From assembly GCA_903895995.1 (NCBI GenBank), contig CAITVX010000018.1, forward strand, positions 1-64,000: DNA of 64,000 bases, given 5' to 3'. Source of the DNA: an uncultured Actinomycetes bacterium (GTDB lineage Bacteria > Actinomycetota > Actinomycetes > Nanopelagicales > Nanopelagicaceae). Positions 6,745 through 17,377 of this stretch are shown in pieces. The notes beneath the pieces were generated by a model. That model saw nothing but the letters and a program-made list of their open reading frames with translations. It searched no databases and had not been told where the DNA came from. Position numbers and translations under genes: made by a program. How positions within the stretch are numbered: the stretch's first letter is position 1; each line of letters opens with the position of its first letter.

Positions 6745-9333
6745 ATGAGCGACCGTCCAGAGTTATCTGCCAGCTTTAATCCAGCTGATATCGAAGCACC
6801 GCTCTATCAAAAATGGCTGGATGCAGGTTACTTCAACGCTGATTCAAAGTCGGATAAACCCCCATTCACGATTGTTATTCCCCCTCCGAATGTGACTGGC
6901 GTTCTACATATCGGTCACGCCCTCGATCACACTCTGCAAGACATTCTCATTCGCATGAAGCGCATGAAAGGTTTTGAAGCGCTCTGGCTTCCCGGAATGG
7001 ACCACGCAGGAATCGCGACACAGAACGTTGTTGAGAAACAACTCGCCACACAAGGTTTATCGCGCCACGATCTTGGACGAGAAGCATTCGTTAAGAAAGT
7101 CTGGGAGTGGAAAGAAGAATCTGGCGGTTCCATCCTTGCGCAGATGAAGCGACTCGGTGATTCTGTTGATTGGTCTCGTGAGCGATTCACAATGGATGAA
7201 GGATTATCTCAATCTGTCTTAACAATCTTTAAGCGACTTTATGATGCGGGCCTGATCTATCGCGCAGAGCGAATCATCAACTGGTGCCCTCGCTGTTTAA
7301 CAGCGCTCTCAGATATTGAAGTTGAACACCAAGATGATGCTGGCGAATTTGTTCAAGTTACTTATGGTGAAGGCGATATGCAGATCACCGTTGCAACAAC
7401 TCGGCCAGAGACGATGCTTGGCGATGGAGCTGTTGCGGTTCACCCTGATGATCCTCGTTACAAGCACATGGTCGGCAAAGAAGTTCTCTTGCCACTCGTT
7501 AATCGCATGATTCCGATCATCGCTGATGAACTCGTAGATCCTGAATTTGGTACTGGTGCGGTTAAGGTCACTGCAGCTCATGACCCAAATGACTTTGAGA
7601 TGGGCCTTCGCCACAACGTCCCATTCATCATCATTATGGATGAACACGGTGTCATGAATGGCACTGGAACAGAATTTGATGGGATGGATCGTTTTGATGC
7701 ACGCGTAGCAGTGGTTGCTAAGCTCAAAGAGATGGGCCGCGTTCCATCAGAGAAGCGCCCATATATTCACTCTGTTGGTCACTGTTCTCGTTGCGATACG
7801 ACTGTTGAGCCAAGACTTTCCAAGCAATGGTTCGTCAAGGTTGGACTACTCGCTAAAGCAGCAGGAGACGCAGTTCGTGATGGTCGTGTAAAGATTGAAC
7901 CTGCCGAACTTGAACCTCGTTACTTTGACTGGGTCGATAATATGCACGACTGGTGTATTTCTCGCCAACTCTGGTGGGGACATCGCATTCCTGTTTACTA
8001 CGGACCAAACGATGAGATTGTTGTCTGTGGACCTGATGAAGAACCACCTGCAGGCTACACACAAGATCCAGATGTATTAGACACCTGGTTCTCATCCGCT
8101 CTCTGGCCGTTCTCAACTCTTGGTTGGCCTACGCAAAGTGATGATCTTAAGAAGTTCTATCCAACGAGCGTTCTTGTTACCGGCTACGACATCCTCTTCT
8201 TCTGGGTAGCACGCATGATGCTCTTTGGTCTCTTTGCGATGGATGGTGTTCAACCATTCCACACGATCGCACTCCACGGATTAGTTCGAGATCGTTTCGG
8301 AAAGAAGATGTCGAAATCCCGCGGCAATACAGTCGACCCTATCGAGTTTATGGATAAGTACGGTTCTGATGCTCTGCGTTTCACACTTGCACGCGGTGCT
8401 AATCCAGGAAGCGACCAAGCACTTGCAGAAGAGTGGATTGCCGGAGCGCGTAATTTTGCAACTAAATTGTGGAATGCATCTCGCTTTGCGCTGATGAATG
8501 GTGCAACCGTTGAGGGCTCACTCCCAGAATTTGATTCCCTTGATGACATTAACAAGTGGATCCTTACTCGTTTTAATGAGACTCTTGTCGAGGCAGATGC
8601 CCTTCTTGAAAAATATGAGTTCTCGAAAGCGATGGAACTCATCTATCACTTCGCTTGGGATGATCTCTGCGACTGGTACCTAGAACTTTCCAAGGCCTCA
8701 TTTGCTGCTGGGGGAGATGCTGCTGCAAAGTCAGCTCGAGTACTCGGCTATGTTCTTGATAACTTGCTTCGCTTAATGCACCCAGTAATGCCATTCATTA
8801 CCGAAGCTCTCTGGTGCAATCTCACTGGTCAAGAGACTCTTGTTACGGCCTCATGGCCACAACCTGTTGTCTCACATAAAGATGAACCCTCCAAGCGCAA
8901 TATTGCAGATATCCAGGCGATCATCACTGAGATCCGAAGGTTCCGCAGCGATCAAGGAATCAAGGGCTCTGCAAAGATCCTTGCACGTTTCACAAACCTT
9001 GGATCACTTGCATCCTACGAAGGTGCAATTCGCCATATTGTTCGATGCGATTCTGGCCAAGGAAACTTTGCCTCCAAGATTGAAGTTGGCTCCGTCACGA
9101 TTGAGTTCGATCTCTCTGGCGCAATCGATGTGAAGGCTGAACGCGCCCGTCTCACTAAAGATCTTGCACAAGCCGAGAAAGATCGTACAACCGCGAAGGT
9201 GAAGCTCGATAATGAAGGCTTCATGGCAAAGGCGCCTCTTGAAGTAGTAACCGAGATTCGCGAACGCCTCACGCAAACATCTGCTGATATTGAACGCATG
9301 AGTGCGGCACTTGCTGCGTTACCGAGCGAGTAA
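6745..9333 (+). CDS. valS: Valyl-tRNA synthetase
   Basis: A class I aminoacyl-tRNA synthetase of 862 residues that charges tRNA-Val. It has the HIGH motif (residues 55-58, within NVTGVLHIGHAL), the CP1 editing domain (about 190-330, with TTRPETMLGD), the KMSKS motif (521-525), the anticodon-binding domain, and a C-terminal coiled-coil arm rich in Lys and Glu (about 800-855). Its stop overlaps the folC start by one base (TAATG). The valS-folC order is widespread in bacteria. Confidence 0.97.
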   Translation: MSDRPELSASFNPADIEAPLYQKWLDAGYFNADSKSDKPPFTIVIPPPNVTGVLHIGHALDHTLQDILIRMKRMKGFEALWLPGMDHAGIATQNVVEKQLATQGLSRHDLGREAFVKKVWEWKEESGGSILAQMKRLGDSVDWSRERFTMDEGLSQSVLTIFKRLYDAGLIYRAERIINWCPRCLTALSDIEVEHQDDAGEFVQVTYGEGDMQITVATTRPETMLGDGAVAVHPDDPRYKHMVGKEVLLPLVNRMIPIIADELVDPEFGTGAVKVTAAHDPNDFEMGLRHNVPFIIIMDEHGVMNGTGTEFDGMDRFDARVAVVAKLKEMGRVPSEKRPYIHSVGHCSRCDTTVEPRLSKQWFVKVGLLAKAAGDAVRDGRVKIEPAELEPRYFDWVDNMHDWCISRQLWWGHRIPVYYGPNDEIVVCGPDEEPPAGYTQDPDVLDTWFSSALWPFSTLGWPTQSDDLKKFYPTSVLVTGYDILFFWVARMMLFGLFAMDGVQPFHTIALHGLVRDRFGKKMSKSRGNTVDPIEFMDKYGSDALRFTLARGANPGSDQALAEEWIAGARNFATKLWNASRFALMNGATVEGSLPEFDSLDDINKWILTRFNETLVEADALLEKYEFSKAMELIYHFAWDDLCDWYLELSKASFAAGGDAAAKSARVLGYVLDNLLRLMHPVMPFITEALWCNLTGQETLVTASWPQPVVSHKDEPSKRNIADIQAIITEIRRFRSDQGIKGSAKILARFTNLGSLASYEGAIRHIVRCDSGQGNFASKIEVGSVTIEFDLSGAIDVKAERARLTKDLAQAEKDRTTAKVKLDNEGFMAKAPLEVVTEIRERLTQTSADIERMSAALAALPSE

Positions 9334-10679
9334 TGAGTACTCCCGAAGATCTCCAAGCACTTGATATTGTCGAAGCTGCTCTCTTAAAACGTTGGCCTGA
9401 GACTCGTCTTGAGCCGTCACTCGTTCGCATTGCGGCGCTCTGCTTTGCGCTGGGGGATCCACAACTTACATATCCAACTATTCATATTGCTGGCACCAAT
9501 GGAAAGACCACAACATCACGCATGATTGATTCACTCATGCATACCCTTGGGTATCGCACTGGTCGTTTCACAAGTCCACATCTCGAATCTTTTACTGAAC
9601 GCATCTCGATCAATGGCGAACCAATCTCTCCAGAAGGAATGATCGCTGCATATAACGATATTGCTCTCTATCTAGATCTCGTTGACTCAAAACAACCTCA
9701 TCCAATCTCATTCTTCGAAGCTATCACTACGCTCGGATTCGTTGCCTTCGCAGAGTTTCCTGTTGATATCGCAATCATCGAAGCAGGCATGGGCGGTGAG
9801 TGGGATGCGACCAACGTTGTACAAAGCCAAGTCTCTGTCATTACGCCGATCGGCTTAGATCACACTGAATACCTCGGTGAGACTATTGAAGAGATTGCGC
9901 TCACTAAATCAGGCATTATCAAGCATGAAAGTCATGTTGTTTTAGCGGCTCAACCAATCGAAGCAGCGACTGTATTAACCGCAAAGATTCTTGCAGAATC
10001 AGCGATCCCTCACCGCGAAGGTGTTGAGTTCTCTGTCGGTCGCCGTGACCTTGCAGTTGGTGGACAACTTCTGACCATCAACGGTATTTATGGCGAGTAT
10101 GCAGATATCTTCTTGCCACTCTACGGGGCCCACCAGGCCAGTAATGCTGCAGTAGCTCTCGCTGCTGTCGAAGCTTTTGCTGGTGTAAAGCTAGATGAAG
10201 ATATCGTCCGACAAGCCTTCGCATCCGTTGAATCACCAGGTCGAATCGAAGTCCTTCATCGCGATCCCACTGTAATCGTCGATGCTGCTCATAACCCACA
10301 TGGAGCAAACGCTCTTGCAAAGACTCTTGCTGCTGAATTCGACTTTGAATCAATCTTTGGTGTGCTTGCTATTCTGGGGGAGAAGGATGTTCACGGCGTA
10401 CTCCTAGAACTAGAACCTGTAATTGACCGTTTGATTGTCACGCAGAATTCTTCGCCTCGCGCTCTTCCGGTAGATGAGTTATATGAAAAGGCAATCAACG
10501 TATTTGGAACTGAACGTGTATATAAAGAAGATAATTTACGATCTGCAATTACTTACGCACTAGAACAATGCACCTTGGTCAACCAAGTCAGTGAAGGCGT
10601 ATCTGCTGTTCTCATAACTGGCTCTGTTGTAACGGCCGGTGAGACTCGAGCAATCATCCGAAAGATTAAAGGCGCGTGA
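9333..10679 (+). CDS. folC: Folylpolyglutamate synthase / dihydrofolate synthase
   Basis: A 448-residue Mur-ligase-family enzyme that adds glutamate to dihydropteroate and to folates. The P-loop GTNGKT is at residues 54-59, followed by the folate-family segment with FTSPHLESFTERI and by VIVDAAHNPHGA in the C-terminal half. It is translationally coupled to valS (TAATG) and to the next gene (GTGA overlap). Confidence 0.95.
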   Translation: MSTPEDLQALDIVEAALLKRWPETRLEPSLVRIAALCFALGDPQLTYPTIHIAGTNGKTTTSRMIDSLMHTLGYRTGRFTSPHLESFTERISINGEPISPEGMIAAYNDIALYLDLVDSKQPHPISFFEAITTLGFVAFAEFPVDIAIIEAGMGGEWDATNVVQSQVSVITPIGLDHTEYLGETIEEIALTKSGIIKHESHVVLAAQPIEAATVLTAKILAESAIPHREGVEFSVGRRDLAVGGQLLTINGIYGEYADIFLPLYGAHQASNAAVALAAVEAFAGVKLDEDIVRQAFASVESPGRIEVLHRDPTVIVDAAHNPHGANALAKTLAAEFDFESIFGVLAILGEKDVHGVLLELEPVIDRLIVTQNSSPRALPVDELYEKAINVFGTERVYKEDNLRSAITYALEQCTLVNQVSEGVSAVLITGSVVTAGETRAIIRKIKGA

Positions 10680-11020
10680 GAGTTCTTGGGTCGGCGGTTA
10701 TAACGATGGAATTTTTCATCATGGGATTTGCTCTGCTGCTAGCGAAAGACCAACACAGCGCCACTGCTCTCTGGATTGGTGCCGTAATCGCGATTCTTTG
10801 TTTGCTCACTGCCGGCCTCATGAAATCGATGCGAGGGTGGTATCTGGGGTCAGTGATCCAATTAGCACTGATCGGCTATGGGGTCGTAATTCCAATGATG
10901 TACTTCATGGGGGCTCTCTTTGCGGGGCTTTGGGTCACCGCCTTCGTGATTGGCCGCAAGGGTGAGGCGATCAGGGCATCTCTGATCGCAGCGCAAGAAA
11001 AGGGTTCTGGGGCAATTTAA
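10676..11020 (+). CDS. DUF4233 family small membrane protein
   Basis: A 114-residue protein starting at GTG 10676, whose GTGA overlaps the folC stop. Hydropathy by eye gives three to four membrane segments with short loops and a charged C-terminal tail. I recognise it as DUF4233, a family of unknown function that sits between folC and ndk across Actinobacteria. Nothing in the sequence indicates a function. Confidence 0.85.
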   Translation: MRVLGSAVITMEFFIMGFALLLAKDQHSATALWIGAVIAILCLLTAGLMKSMRGWYLGSVIQLALIGYGVVIPMMYFMGALFAGLWVTAFVIGRKGEAIRASLIAAQEKGSGAI

Positions 11021-11039
11021 GGCTTCGGCAAATCCAAAG

Positions 11040-11045
11040 TAGACT
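11040..11045 (+). promoter_or_regulatory. Candidate leaderless -10 box for ndk
   Basis: TAGACT is followed by exactly six bases (GCGGCG) and then the ndk GTG start at 11052. No Shine-Dalgarno sequence is present. The geometry matches those before clpX and dxr. Confidence 0.55.
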
Positions 11046-11051
11046 GCGGCG

Positions 11052-11489
11052 GTGAGCGTAGAGAGAACCCTAATTCTGGTGAAGCCCGATGGCGTGCGCC
11101 GTAATTTAATTGGCGAAGTAATTCGTCGCGTTGAAACAAAGGGTTACAACATTGTTGCTCTCAAAATGGTTCAAGCAGATCGTTCAATTCTCGCAGTGCA
11201 TTATGCAGAGCATGAAGGCAAACCATTCTACGAACCGTTAGTTGAATTTATGATGTCAGGACCTGTCGTCGCAATTATTGCCGAAGGAAATCGCGTCATC
11301 GAAGGATTTAGAAAACTTGCCGGTGCAACAGATCCAACAGTTGCCGAGCCAGGAACAATTCGCGGCGATCTTGCACGCGATCAAGGTACAAAGGTTGTCC
11401 AAAATATTGTTCACGGTTCTGATTCACCTGAATCAGCGTCCCGTGAAATCGGGATTTGGTTCGCCGCAGATGTGAAGGGACTCGCATGA
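11052..11489 (+). CDS. ndk: Nucleoside diphosphate kinase
   Basis: A 145-residue enzyme that transfers the gamma phosphate of ATP to nucleoside diphosphates. The active-site His121 lies in the signature NIVHGSDS, and the N-terminal [17 protein letters not shown] is canonical. The GTG start follows a TAGACT box by six bases, so the mRNA is probably leaderless. Its stop overlaps the mreB start by four bases. Confidence 0.97.
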   Translation: MSVERTLILVKPDGVRRNLIGEVIRRVETKGYNIVALKMVQADRSILAVHYAEHEGKPFYEPLVEFMMSGPVVAIIAEGNRVIEGFRKLAGATDPTVAEPGTIRGDLARDQGTKVVQNIVHGSDSPESASREIGIWFAADVKGLA

Positions 11490-12571
11490 ACAACAGAGTA
11501 GTTACCGAAGAGGATCTCCAGAAATCTGGAAAGGCAAAGAAGCCAAGTCGCATGTCCTTTATTGGGCGTGACATGGCTGTTGACCTTGGTACCGCAAATA
11601 CACTTGTTTATGTTCGTGGTCGTGGAATCGTCCTCAACGAACCTTCTGTTGTAGCAATCAACCAAGACACTGGCGCAATCCTTGCTGTTGGTCTTGAAGC
11701 AAAGCGCATGATTGGTCGTACACCAGGAAATATCATTGCTATTCGCCCACTTAAAGATGGTGTGATCGCAGACTTTGATACAACCGAGCGCATGCTCCGT
11801 TACTTCATTCAAAAAGTTCACCGTCGTCGTTATCTCGCTAAGCCACGTATCGTGGTCTGTGTGCCATCAGGTATCACTGGCGTAGAACAGCGCGCAGTAA
11901 AAGATGCTGGCTACGCAGCTGGTGCACGCAAGGTCTACATCATCGAGGAGCCAATGGCTGCCGCGATTGGTGCAGGGCTTCCGATTCATGAGCCAACAGG
12001 CAACATGGTCGTTGATATTGGCGGAGGAACTACTGAAGTAGCAGTTATTTCACTCGGTGGAATCGTTACTGCACTCTCAATCCGCGTTGGTGGAGATGAA
12101 CTCGATCAAGCGATTATCGACTGGGTTAAGCGCGAATACTCACTACTGCTCGGAGAGCGCACAGCTGAAGAGATCAAGATGGCTATCGGTTCTGCCTACA
12201 AACTTCCTGGAGAACCTGATGCAGAAATTCGCGGTCGCGACCTTGCAACAGGACTTCCAAAGACAATTCTTGTATCTGCAGAAGATATTCGTAAAGCACT
12301 CGAAGAGCCTGTCAATCAGATTGTTAATGCAGTAAAAAGCACTCTTGATAAGTGCCCACCAGAGCTTGCATCTGATCTTATGGATCGTGGAATTGTTCTC
12401 ACCGGCGGTGGCGCGCTACTTCGTGGATTAGATGAGCGCCTACGTCAAGAGACTGGAATGCCAATTCATATCTGCGAGCGTCCGCTTCAGGCTGTTGCTG
12501 AAGGTTCAGGTAAGTGCGTTGAAGAGTTTGAAGCCTTGGAAAAGGTTTTGATCTCAGAACCACGCCGTTAA
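11486..12571 (+). CDS. mreB: MreB, actin-like rod-shape protein
   Basis: A 361-residue bacterial actin that organises lateral wall synthesis on the inner face of the membrane. The phosphate-1 loop is [11 protein letters not shown], phosphate-2 is [13 protein letters not shown], and the adenosine motif is [15 protein letters not shown] start it at the ATG at 11486, which overlaps the ndk stop (ATGA). This leaves about 22 residues before the usual MreB start; the in-frame ATG at 11552 (MSFIGRDM) is an alternative. It leads the mreB-mreC-mreD-mrdA-rodA block. Confidence 0.95.
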   Translation: MNNRVVTEEDLQKSGKAKKPSRMSFIGRDMAVDLGTANTLVYVRGRGIVLNEPSVVAINQDTGAILAVGLEAKRMIGRTPGNIIAIRPLKDGVIADFDTTERMLRYFIQKVHRRRYLAKPRIVVCVPSGITGVEQRAVKDAGYAAGARKVYIIEEPMAAAIGAGLPIHEPTGNMVVDIGGGTTEVAVISLGGIVTALSIRVGGDELDQAIIDWVKREYSLLLGERTAEEIKMAIGSAYKLPGEPDAEIRGRDLATGLPKTILVSAEDIRKALEEPVNQIVNAVKSTLDKCPPELASDLMDRGIVLTGGGALLRGLDERLRQETGMPIHICERPLQAVAEGSGKCVEEFEALEKVLISEPRR

Positions 12572-12585
12572 TTTAGAGGCGTTCA

Positions 12586-13548
12586 TTGGCACGCGGCGGA
12601 GGTAACCGTTCACGGTTGTTGCTCGTCATTTTGCTTGTCACTTCGCTCTTCTTTATTACTTTAGATCTTCGAGGCGTTAGCGTCACTAAGGGATCGCGAT
12701 CTGTCACTCAAAGTTTCTTAGCACCGATTCAAAAGGGAGTCTCAGATCTCTTCTCTCCAGTTGGACGCTTCTTTAGCGATGTAAAGAACTTCCCAAGTGA
12801 GAAGAATAAAGTTGCAGCACTTGCGAGTGCGAATGCCAGACTCAAAACTCAAGTTCTCGTTAATAAAGATATTCAAGGACAGCTCAATCAACTCAAAGGC
12901 GTGCTCGATTTGGCAGGGCGTGGCGGGTATCGCGTTGTTGCAGCTCGCGTTATCGGACATGGGTCATCCTCGACATTCTCACAAACTCTTACTATCGATG
13001 CAGGTTCAGCGGATGGCGTCAGAGTTGATAAGACTGTTATCTCTGAACACGGACTTGTCGGTGTCGTAAAGAGCGTTGATGCCCATTCAGCAATCGTTCT
13101 ACTCATGAGTGACCCTGCATTTAAAGTGGGCGTTCGGATCGCACGAAGCCAAAGCATCGGTGTCCTTAGCGGCACAGGTGGTAATTCATTTGCTCTACAG
13201 CTATTAGATCCAGCTGGGAACATCGTTGTTGGGGATACTTTGTTCTCGAATGGAAGCGATAGCAACACACCTTTCATCCCTGGCGTGCCAGTTGGAGTCG
13301 TTACCTCTGTAGATCATTCATCATCCACACTGACCCAAACAGCATCTGTAAAGAGCTACAGTGATTTGAATAATGTAGGCGTTGTCTCTGTTGTCATTAG
13401 TGCACCTGCCACCGCACCTAAAACAATGATCAATCCATCACCACGCGCGACTGTAATTGTTTACGTGACACCAACACCCACTCCAACTCCAACTGACTCG
13501 CCTTCAGCAACCCCAACACCTTCAGCGAGTAAGAAGGCAACGAAGTGA
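12586..13548 (+). CDS. mreC: MreC, elongasome scaffold protein
   Basis: A 320-residue protein with one N-terminal membrane helix (about residues 10-26), a coiled coil (about 62-100) and the beta-rich extracytoplasmic domain (about 105-275). The C-terminal tail is a low-complexity TPTPTPTP/Ser/Lys stretch, likely extended in the wall space. The start is a TTG at 12586; no ATG or GTG gives a better N-terminus before the helix. The GTGA at its end starts mreD. Confidence 0.92.
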   Translation: MARGGGNRSRLLLVILLVTSLFFITLDLRGVSVTKGSRSVTQSFLAPIQKGVSDLFSPVGRFFSDVKNFPSEKNKVAALASANARLKTQVLVNKDIQGQLNQLKGVLDLAGRGGYRVVAARVIGHGSSSTFSQTLTIDAGSADGVRVDKTVISEHGLVGVVKSVDAHSAIVLLMSDPAFKVGVRIARSQSIGVLSGTGGNSFALQLLDPAGNIVVGDTLFSNGSDSNTPFIPGVPVGVVTSVDHSSSTLTQTASVKSYSDLNNVGVVSVVISAPATAPKTMINPSPRATVIVYVTPTPTPTPTDSPSATPTPSASKKATK

Positions 13549-14066
13549 GTCCAATCCGCATTGCACTGAATGCGAGTCTGCTCTTTATAGCTTTCATAAT
13601 TCAAGAAGGAGTAATCTCTCGGATTCACTTACCCATAACTGGGTTCTCGCTCTATCTTGCGATTATTGTCTCCATGGTCTTACTTGAAAACCGCACGGGG
13701 GCAGTGATTCTTGGTTTTGTAGGCGGAATCATCTTGGACCTCTCTCCATCGTCCCAATCACCTTTTGGCCAGTGGGCGCTAGTGCTTACTCTCGTTGCTT
13801 ACCTAATCGCCGTAAATTCAGAGAGCATCGATGAGATCGTTAGCCGTCCTGTTGGCCTTGGCTTGTTCGTAGCTGCAGGAACTGCTCTCTCACTCGCTCT
13901 CTACTTGATACTTGGCTCCTTGCTAGGAGAGTCCAATGGATCTTTCGGTAGAGATGCAATTGTTATTGCCGGAAACTTCTTCTGGACGATGCTCTTCGCA
14001 CCATTCTTGATGCCTATCTTGATCGTGATTCGTGATGTCACAGTTGGCGCGCGCGAGAGAATATGA
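13545..14066 (+). CDS. mreD: MreD, rod-shape-determining membrane protein
   Basis: A 173-residue polytopic membrane protein with about five or six hydrophobic helices, weakly conserved but fixed in place between mreC and mrdA. It starts at GTG 13545 and overlaps both neighbours by four bases. It is thought to support MreC and PBP2 in lateral wall synthesis. Confidence 0.88.
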   Translation: MSPIRIALNASLLFIAFIIQEGVISRIHLPITGFSLYLAIIVSMVLLENRTGAVILGFVGGIILDLSPSSQSPFGQWALVLTLVAYLIAVNSESIDEIVSRPVGLGLFVAAGTALSLALYLILGSLLGESNGSFGRDAIVIAGNFFWTMLFAPFLMPILIVIRDVTVGARERI

Positions 14067-16162
14067 ATCAACGTTCTCGCCTAAGTCTGGTCATTACACA
14101 AACACTGGTGCTCTCACTCATGCTTGCACTCTTTGGACGTCTCTTCTTCCTCCAAGTGGCAAGCGGATTGAAATATCACAATGCAGCGTTAAGTATTCAA
14201 AGCCGCGACATCGTGAATCCTGCGATTCGTGGAGTTATCACCGATAGCTCTGGAATTCCGCTTGCAATGGATCGACCAAGCATGCAGATCACGGTGAATC
14301 GCAGCGCGACAGATGCTCTTGCGGATAAAGGATCTTTGGTCTTTTCAAGGCTTGCAAAACTTCTGGCGCTTAAGACTTCAGATGTTTATACGATGACGAG
14401 GCTATGTGGTGAACTTCCGGTTGGCCAACGTACTGGATGCTGGAATGGCACAAGGCAACAACCGATTCCTATAACCAAGTTTGCAACACAAGATCAAGCA
14501 CTCAAAGTGCTTGAAAATCCAACAATCTTCCCTGGTGTAGATGCAGCTGCGATTCCAATACGTAGCTACCCTGCTCTTGCAGGCGAGAATGTAGCCCATG
14601 TCTTGGGTTACACGGGCGTGGTAACAGATGCCGATCTGGCTAACTCTAATAATCGCTATTACCGGAATGAGATCGTTGGAAAATCTGGTCTCGAATTTGT
14701 TTATGATAAATATTTACGAGGAACTCCGGGTGTGAAAACGCTCATTGTCGATCGCAAGGAAGCGATCACATCTGTGGCCCAAAATACAACGTCAGTACCT
14801 GGTAATAATTTGGTGACACACCTGGATGTGCGGTTGCAGTCTGCTACTGAAGCAGCCCTCGCGAGTGCTGTGAAGAGATCTCGCTCGATGGGGTATCACG
14901 CTGATTCTGGTGCCGCAATCGTGATGGATGTAACTAATGGTGCGATCCTTGCGATGGCTTCATATCCAACATATGACCCAAATATTTGGCAGAAGGGACT
15001 GACTCCTGCTCAGGCGAAAGATCTCTTTAGCACCTCGACAGGAGTTCCTGCCCTCTCCCGTGCAATCCAGGGTGAGTACGCACCGGCTTCAACATTTAAA
15101 GCAATCTCGATAGTCGCAGCAAAAGCAGCCGGTTACGACCTCAATGCTAGGTATAGCTGTCCTGCACAACTTAAGGTCGGAAATCAGCTTTTCAGGAACT
15201 TTGAGACAAAGTCTCAAGGCACTATCAATATGACAGAAGCAATTGCAGTTTCTTGCGACACTATCTGGTACCAGATCGCTTTTGATCAATGGTTGAAAGA
15301 TGGTGGGCTCAATCCGCATTCTCCTGTGAACGATTATTTCTTTACCACTGCTCGCGGATTTGGCTTTGGAAAGAAGACCGGAATCGATCTACCTGGCGAG
15401 CTCGCAGGTCGCCTGCCCGACCGCCAGTGGAAACAGAATTATTACGATGCCAATAAAGCCTTCTTCTGCGATTATACAAAGCGGGCCCGCCCATCAGATC
15501 TCACTCCATACCTGATCGCGATTGCACATGAGAACTGTCTTGATGGAAATAAGTTGCGCGCTGGAGATGCAGTGAACTTTGCTATTGGTCAAGGCGATAC
15601 CCTGGTAACTCCTCTTCAATTAACTCAGATGTATGCGGCAGTTGCGAATGGCGGAACTCTTTGGAAACCAGAGATTGCAAAGGCAGTCTTGACACCTGAA
15701 GGAAAAGTAATAAAAACTTTTGAGCCAGTCGTAAGTGGAAAAATTCCTGCAACTGCATCAGATATCTCTTTCCTTCATGTAGCACTTAGGGCAGTTGCAA
15801 CTCGTGGCACCGCTGCCGGAGTATTTGCAAGCTTCCCGGTTGAAGTTGCAGGAAAGACTGGAACCGGTCAAGTCTTGGGCCGAAATCCAAATGGATCGTC
15901 AAAAGATGACACCTCGTGGTTTGCATCGTTCGCACCTGCCTCAGCACCTCGGTATGCCGTTGTCATGATGGTGAGCCAAGGTGGATTTGGTGCTGCTGTC
16001 TCCGCGGTTGGTGTCAAAGATATTTACTCAGCCCTTTACGGGGTTGTTGGGAATAAGATCAATCCTGCGAAAGCGATCTTCCCTGCAAGCGGCCCTGCAA
16101 CTGCGATTCCTAGAATTGATGCGAAGAATGCAAAACTTCCTGATATGGCGGTGAAGAAATGA
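14063..16162 (+). CDS. mrdA: Penicillin-binding protein 2 (elongation transpeptidase)
   Basis: A 699-residue class B PBP that cross-links peptidoglycan during elongation. It has an N-terminal membrane anchor (about 8-28), a dimerisation/pedestal domain (about 45-230), and a transpeptidase domain with STFK (nucleophile Ser343), SCD (397-399) and KTG (598-600). SXD in place of SXN is normal for the PBP2 group. It overlaps mreD and rodA by four bases each, so all elongation proteins are translated from one coupled message. Confidence 0.94.
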   Translation: MNQRSRLSLVITQTLVLSLMLALFGRLFFLQVASGLKYHNAALSIQSRDIVNPAIRGVITDSSGIPLAMDRPSMQITVNRSATDALADKGSLVFSRLAKLLALKTSDVYTMTRLCGELPVGQRTGCWNGTRQQPIPITKFATQDQALKVLENPTIFPGVDAAAIPIRSYPALAGENVAHVLGYTGVVTDADLANSNNRYYRNEIVGKSGLEFVYDKYLRGTPGVKTLIVDRKEAITSVAQNTTSVPGNNLVTHLDVRLQSATEAALASAVKRSRSMGYHADSGAAIVMDVTNGAILAMASYPTYDPNIWQKGLTPAQAKDLFSTSTGVPALSRAIQGEYAPASTFKAISIVAAKAAGYDLNARYSCPAQLKVGNQLFRNFETKSQGTINMTEAIAVSCDTIWYQIAFDQWLKDGGLNPHSPVNDYFFTTARGFGFGKKTGIDLPGELAGRLPDRQWKQNYYDANKAFFCDYTKRARPSDLTPYLIAIAHENCLDGNKLRAGDAVNFAIGQGDTLVTPLQLTQMYAAVANGGTLWKPEIAKAVLTPEGKVIKTFEPVVSGKIPATASDISFLHVALRAVATRGTAAGVFASFPVEVAGKTGTGQVLGRNPNGSSKDDTSWFASFAPASAPRYAVVMMVSQGGFGAAVSAVGVKDIYSALYGVVGNKINPAKAIFPASGPATAIPRIDAKNAKLPDMAVKK

Positions 16163-17313
16163 GTCGTTTATTAGGTGATAGCCGCCGTGCTCGAGCATTC
16201 CGCCACAACATCTCTGGCTATGACAAGCAGCTGAATTTTGCTGTTGGAGCGCTTCTACTCATTGGAACTCTGTTGGTCTGGGCCGCAACGAGACAGTGGT
16301 TCGCCTCTCAGGGACTTGATCCTGAGTACTACGTGAAACGCCACGTACTTAATATCTTGATCGGACTTTTACTCGCCTATGGAACGACGTTGGTCGATTA
16401 CCGATTGCTTCGCGCATACACACCATTTGTCTGGGGAATCGGCGTCTTAGGGTTGGTAGCTGTACTCATACCTGGCATAGGAAGCACAATTAACGGAGCT
16501 CGTTCGTGGATCTCATTTCCAGGTGGCTTCACATTGCAACCAGCAGAACTTGCAAAGATCTCTGTGATTATTGGAATGGCCATGCTGCTTGCAGAAGCGC
16601 GTGATAAAGATTCTGCTCCATCGAATTTAGATGTCGTGAAAGCTCTCGCTGTCGCTCTCGTTCCTATGTTGCTGATCATCCTTGAACCAGATCTTGGTGA
16701 GGCTTTGATTATCTCTGCTGCGGTGATTGCAATCATTGGAGTATCTGGAGCGCCGAGTCGCTGGGTTATCGGTTTACTTCTTCTAGGAATGCTCACCGGT
16801 GTTGTTGCGGTGAAGGCAGGCGTCATTCATGAGTATCAGGTGAAGCGCCTTCAATCATTTGTTGATCCATCCGCAGATCCTCAGCAGAGTGGGTATCAAC
16901 TTCGACAGTCGCGTATCACTATCGGTTCTGGTGGAATTATTGGACGCGGTCTCTTCAATGGACCACAAACAAATGGTCGCTTTGTTCCTGAACAACAGAC
17001 TGACTTCATCTTTACTGTTGCTGGTGAAGAGCTCGGATTCCTTGGATCTGGATTTATTCTCCTGCTCTTTGGGCTCTTCTTTATTCGAGCCTTTGCAATA
17101 GCAGGACGAACGACAGATGTATTTGGGCGACTGGTATGTATTGGGGTTATCGCTTGGTTCGCCTTTCAAGCCTTTGAAAATATTGGAATGACGATGGGAT
17201 TGATGCCGATGACAGGCGTACCGCTCCCATTTATGTCCTATGGAGGCTCAAGCATGTTTGCCAATTTGATCGGCCTTGGGCTCCTCCAGAGCGTGCATTT
17301 GAGATCACGCTAA
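16159..17313 (+). CDS. rodA: RodA, SEDS peptidoglycan glycosyltransferase
   Basis: A 384-residue SEDS family protein (FtsW/RodA/SpoVE) with about ten membrane helices. RodA polymerises lipid II and acts with the class B PBP encoded just upstream. Family features include the large extracytoplasmic loop ending in RFVPEQQTDFIFTVAGEELG and the C-terminal GMTMGLMPMTGVPLPFMSYG. Its place after mrdA, rather than beside ftsZ, supports RodA over FtsW. Confidence 0.95.
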   Translation: MSRLLGDSRRARAFRHNISGYDKQLNFAVGALLLIGTLLVWAATRQWFASQGLDPEYYVKRHVLNILIGLLLAYGTTLVDYRLLRAYTPFVWGIGVLGLVAVLIPGIGSTINGARSWISFPGGFTLQPAELAKISVIIGMAMLLAEARDKDSAPSNLDVVKALAVALVPMLLIILEPDLGEALIISAAVIAIIGVSGAPSRWVIGLLLLGMLTGVVAVKAGVIHEYQVKRLQSFVDPSADPQQSGYQLRQSRITIGSGGIIGRGLFNGPQTNGRFVPEQQTDFIFTVAGEELGFLGSGFILLLFGLFFIRAFAIAGRTTDVFGRLVCIGVIAWFAFQAFENIGMTMGLMPMTGVPLPFMSYGGSSMFANLIGLGLLQSVHLRSR

Positions 17314-17377
17314 CCATCTGCCATACTTTCCGTAGAGTATTTGCGCCTCACTTTCGGCCATGCCGTAAGAAACGAGA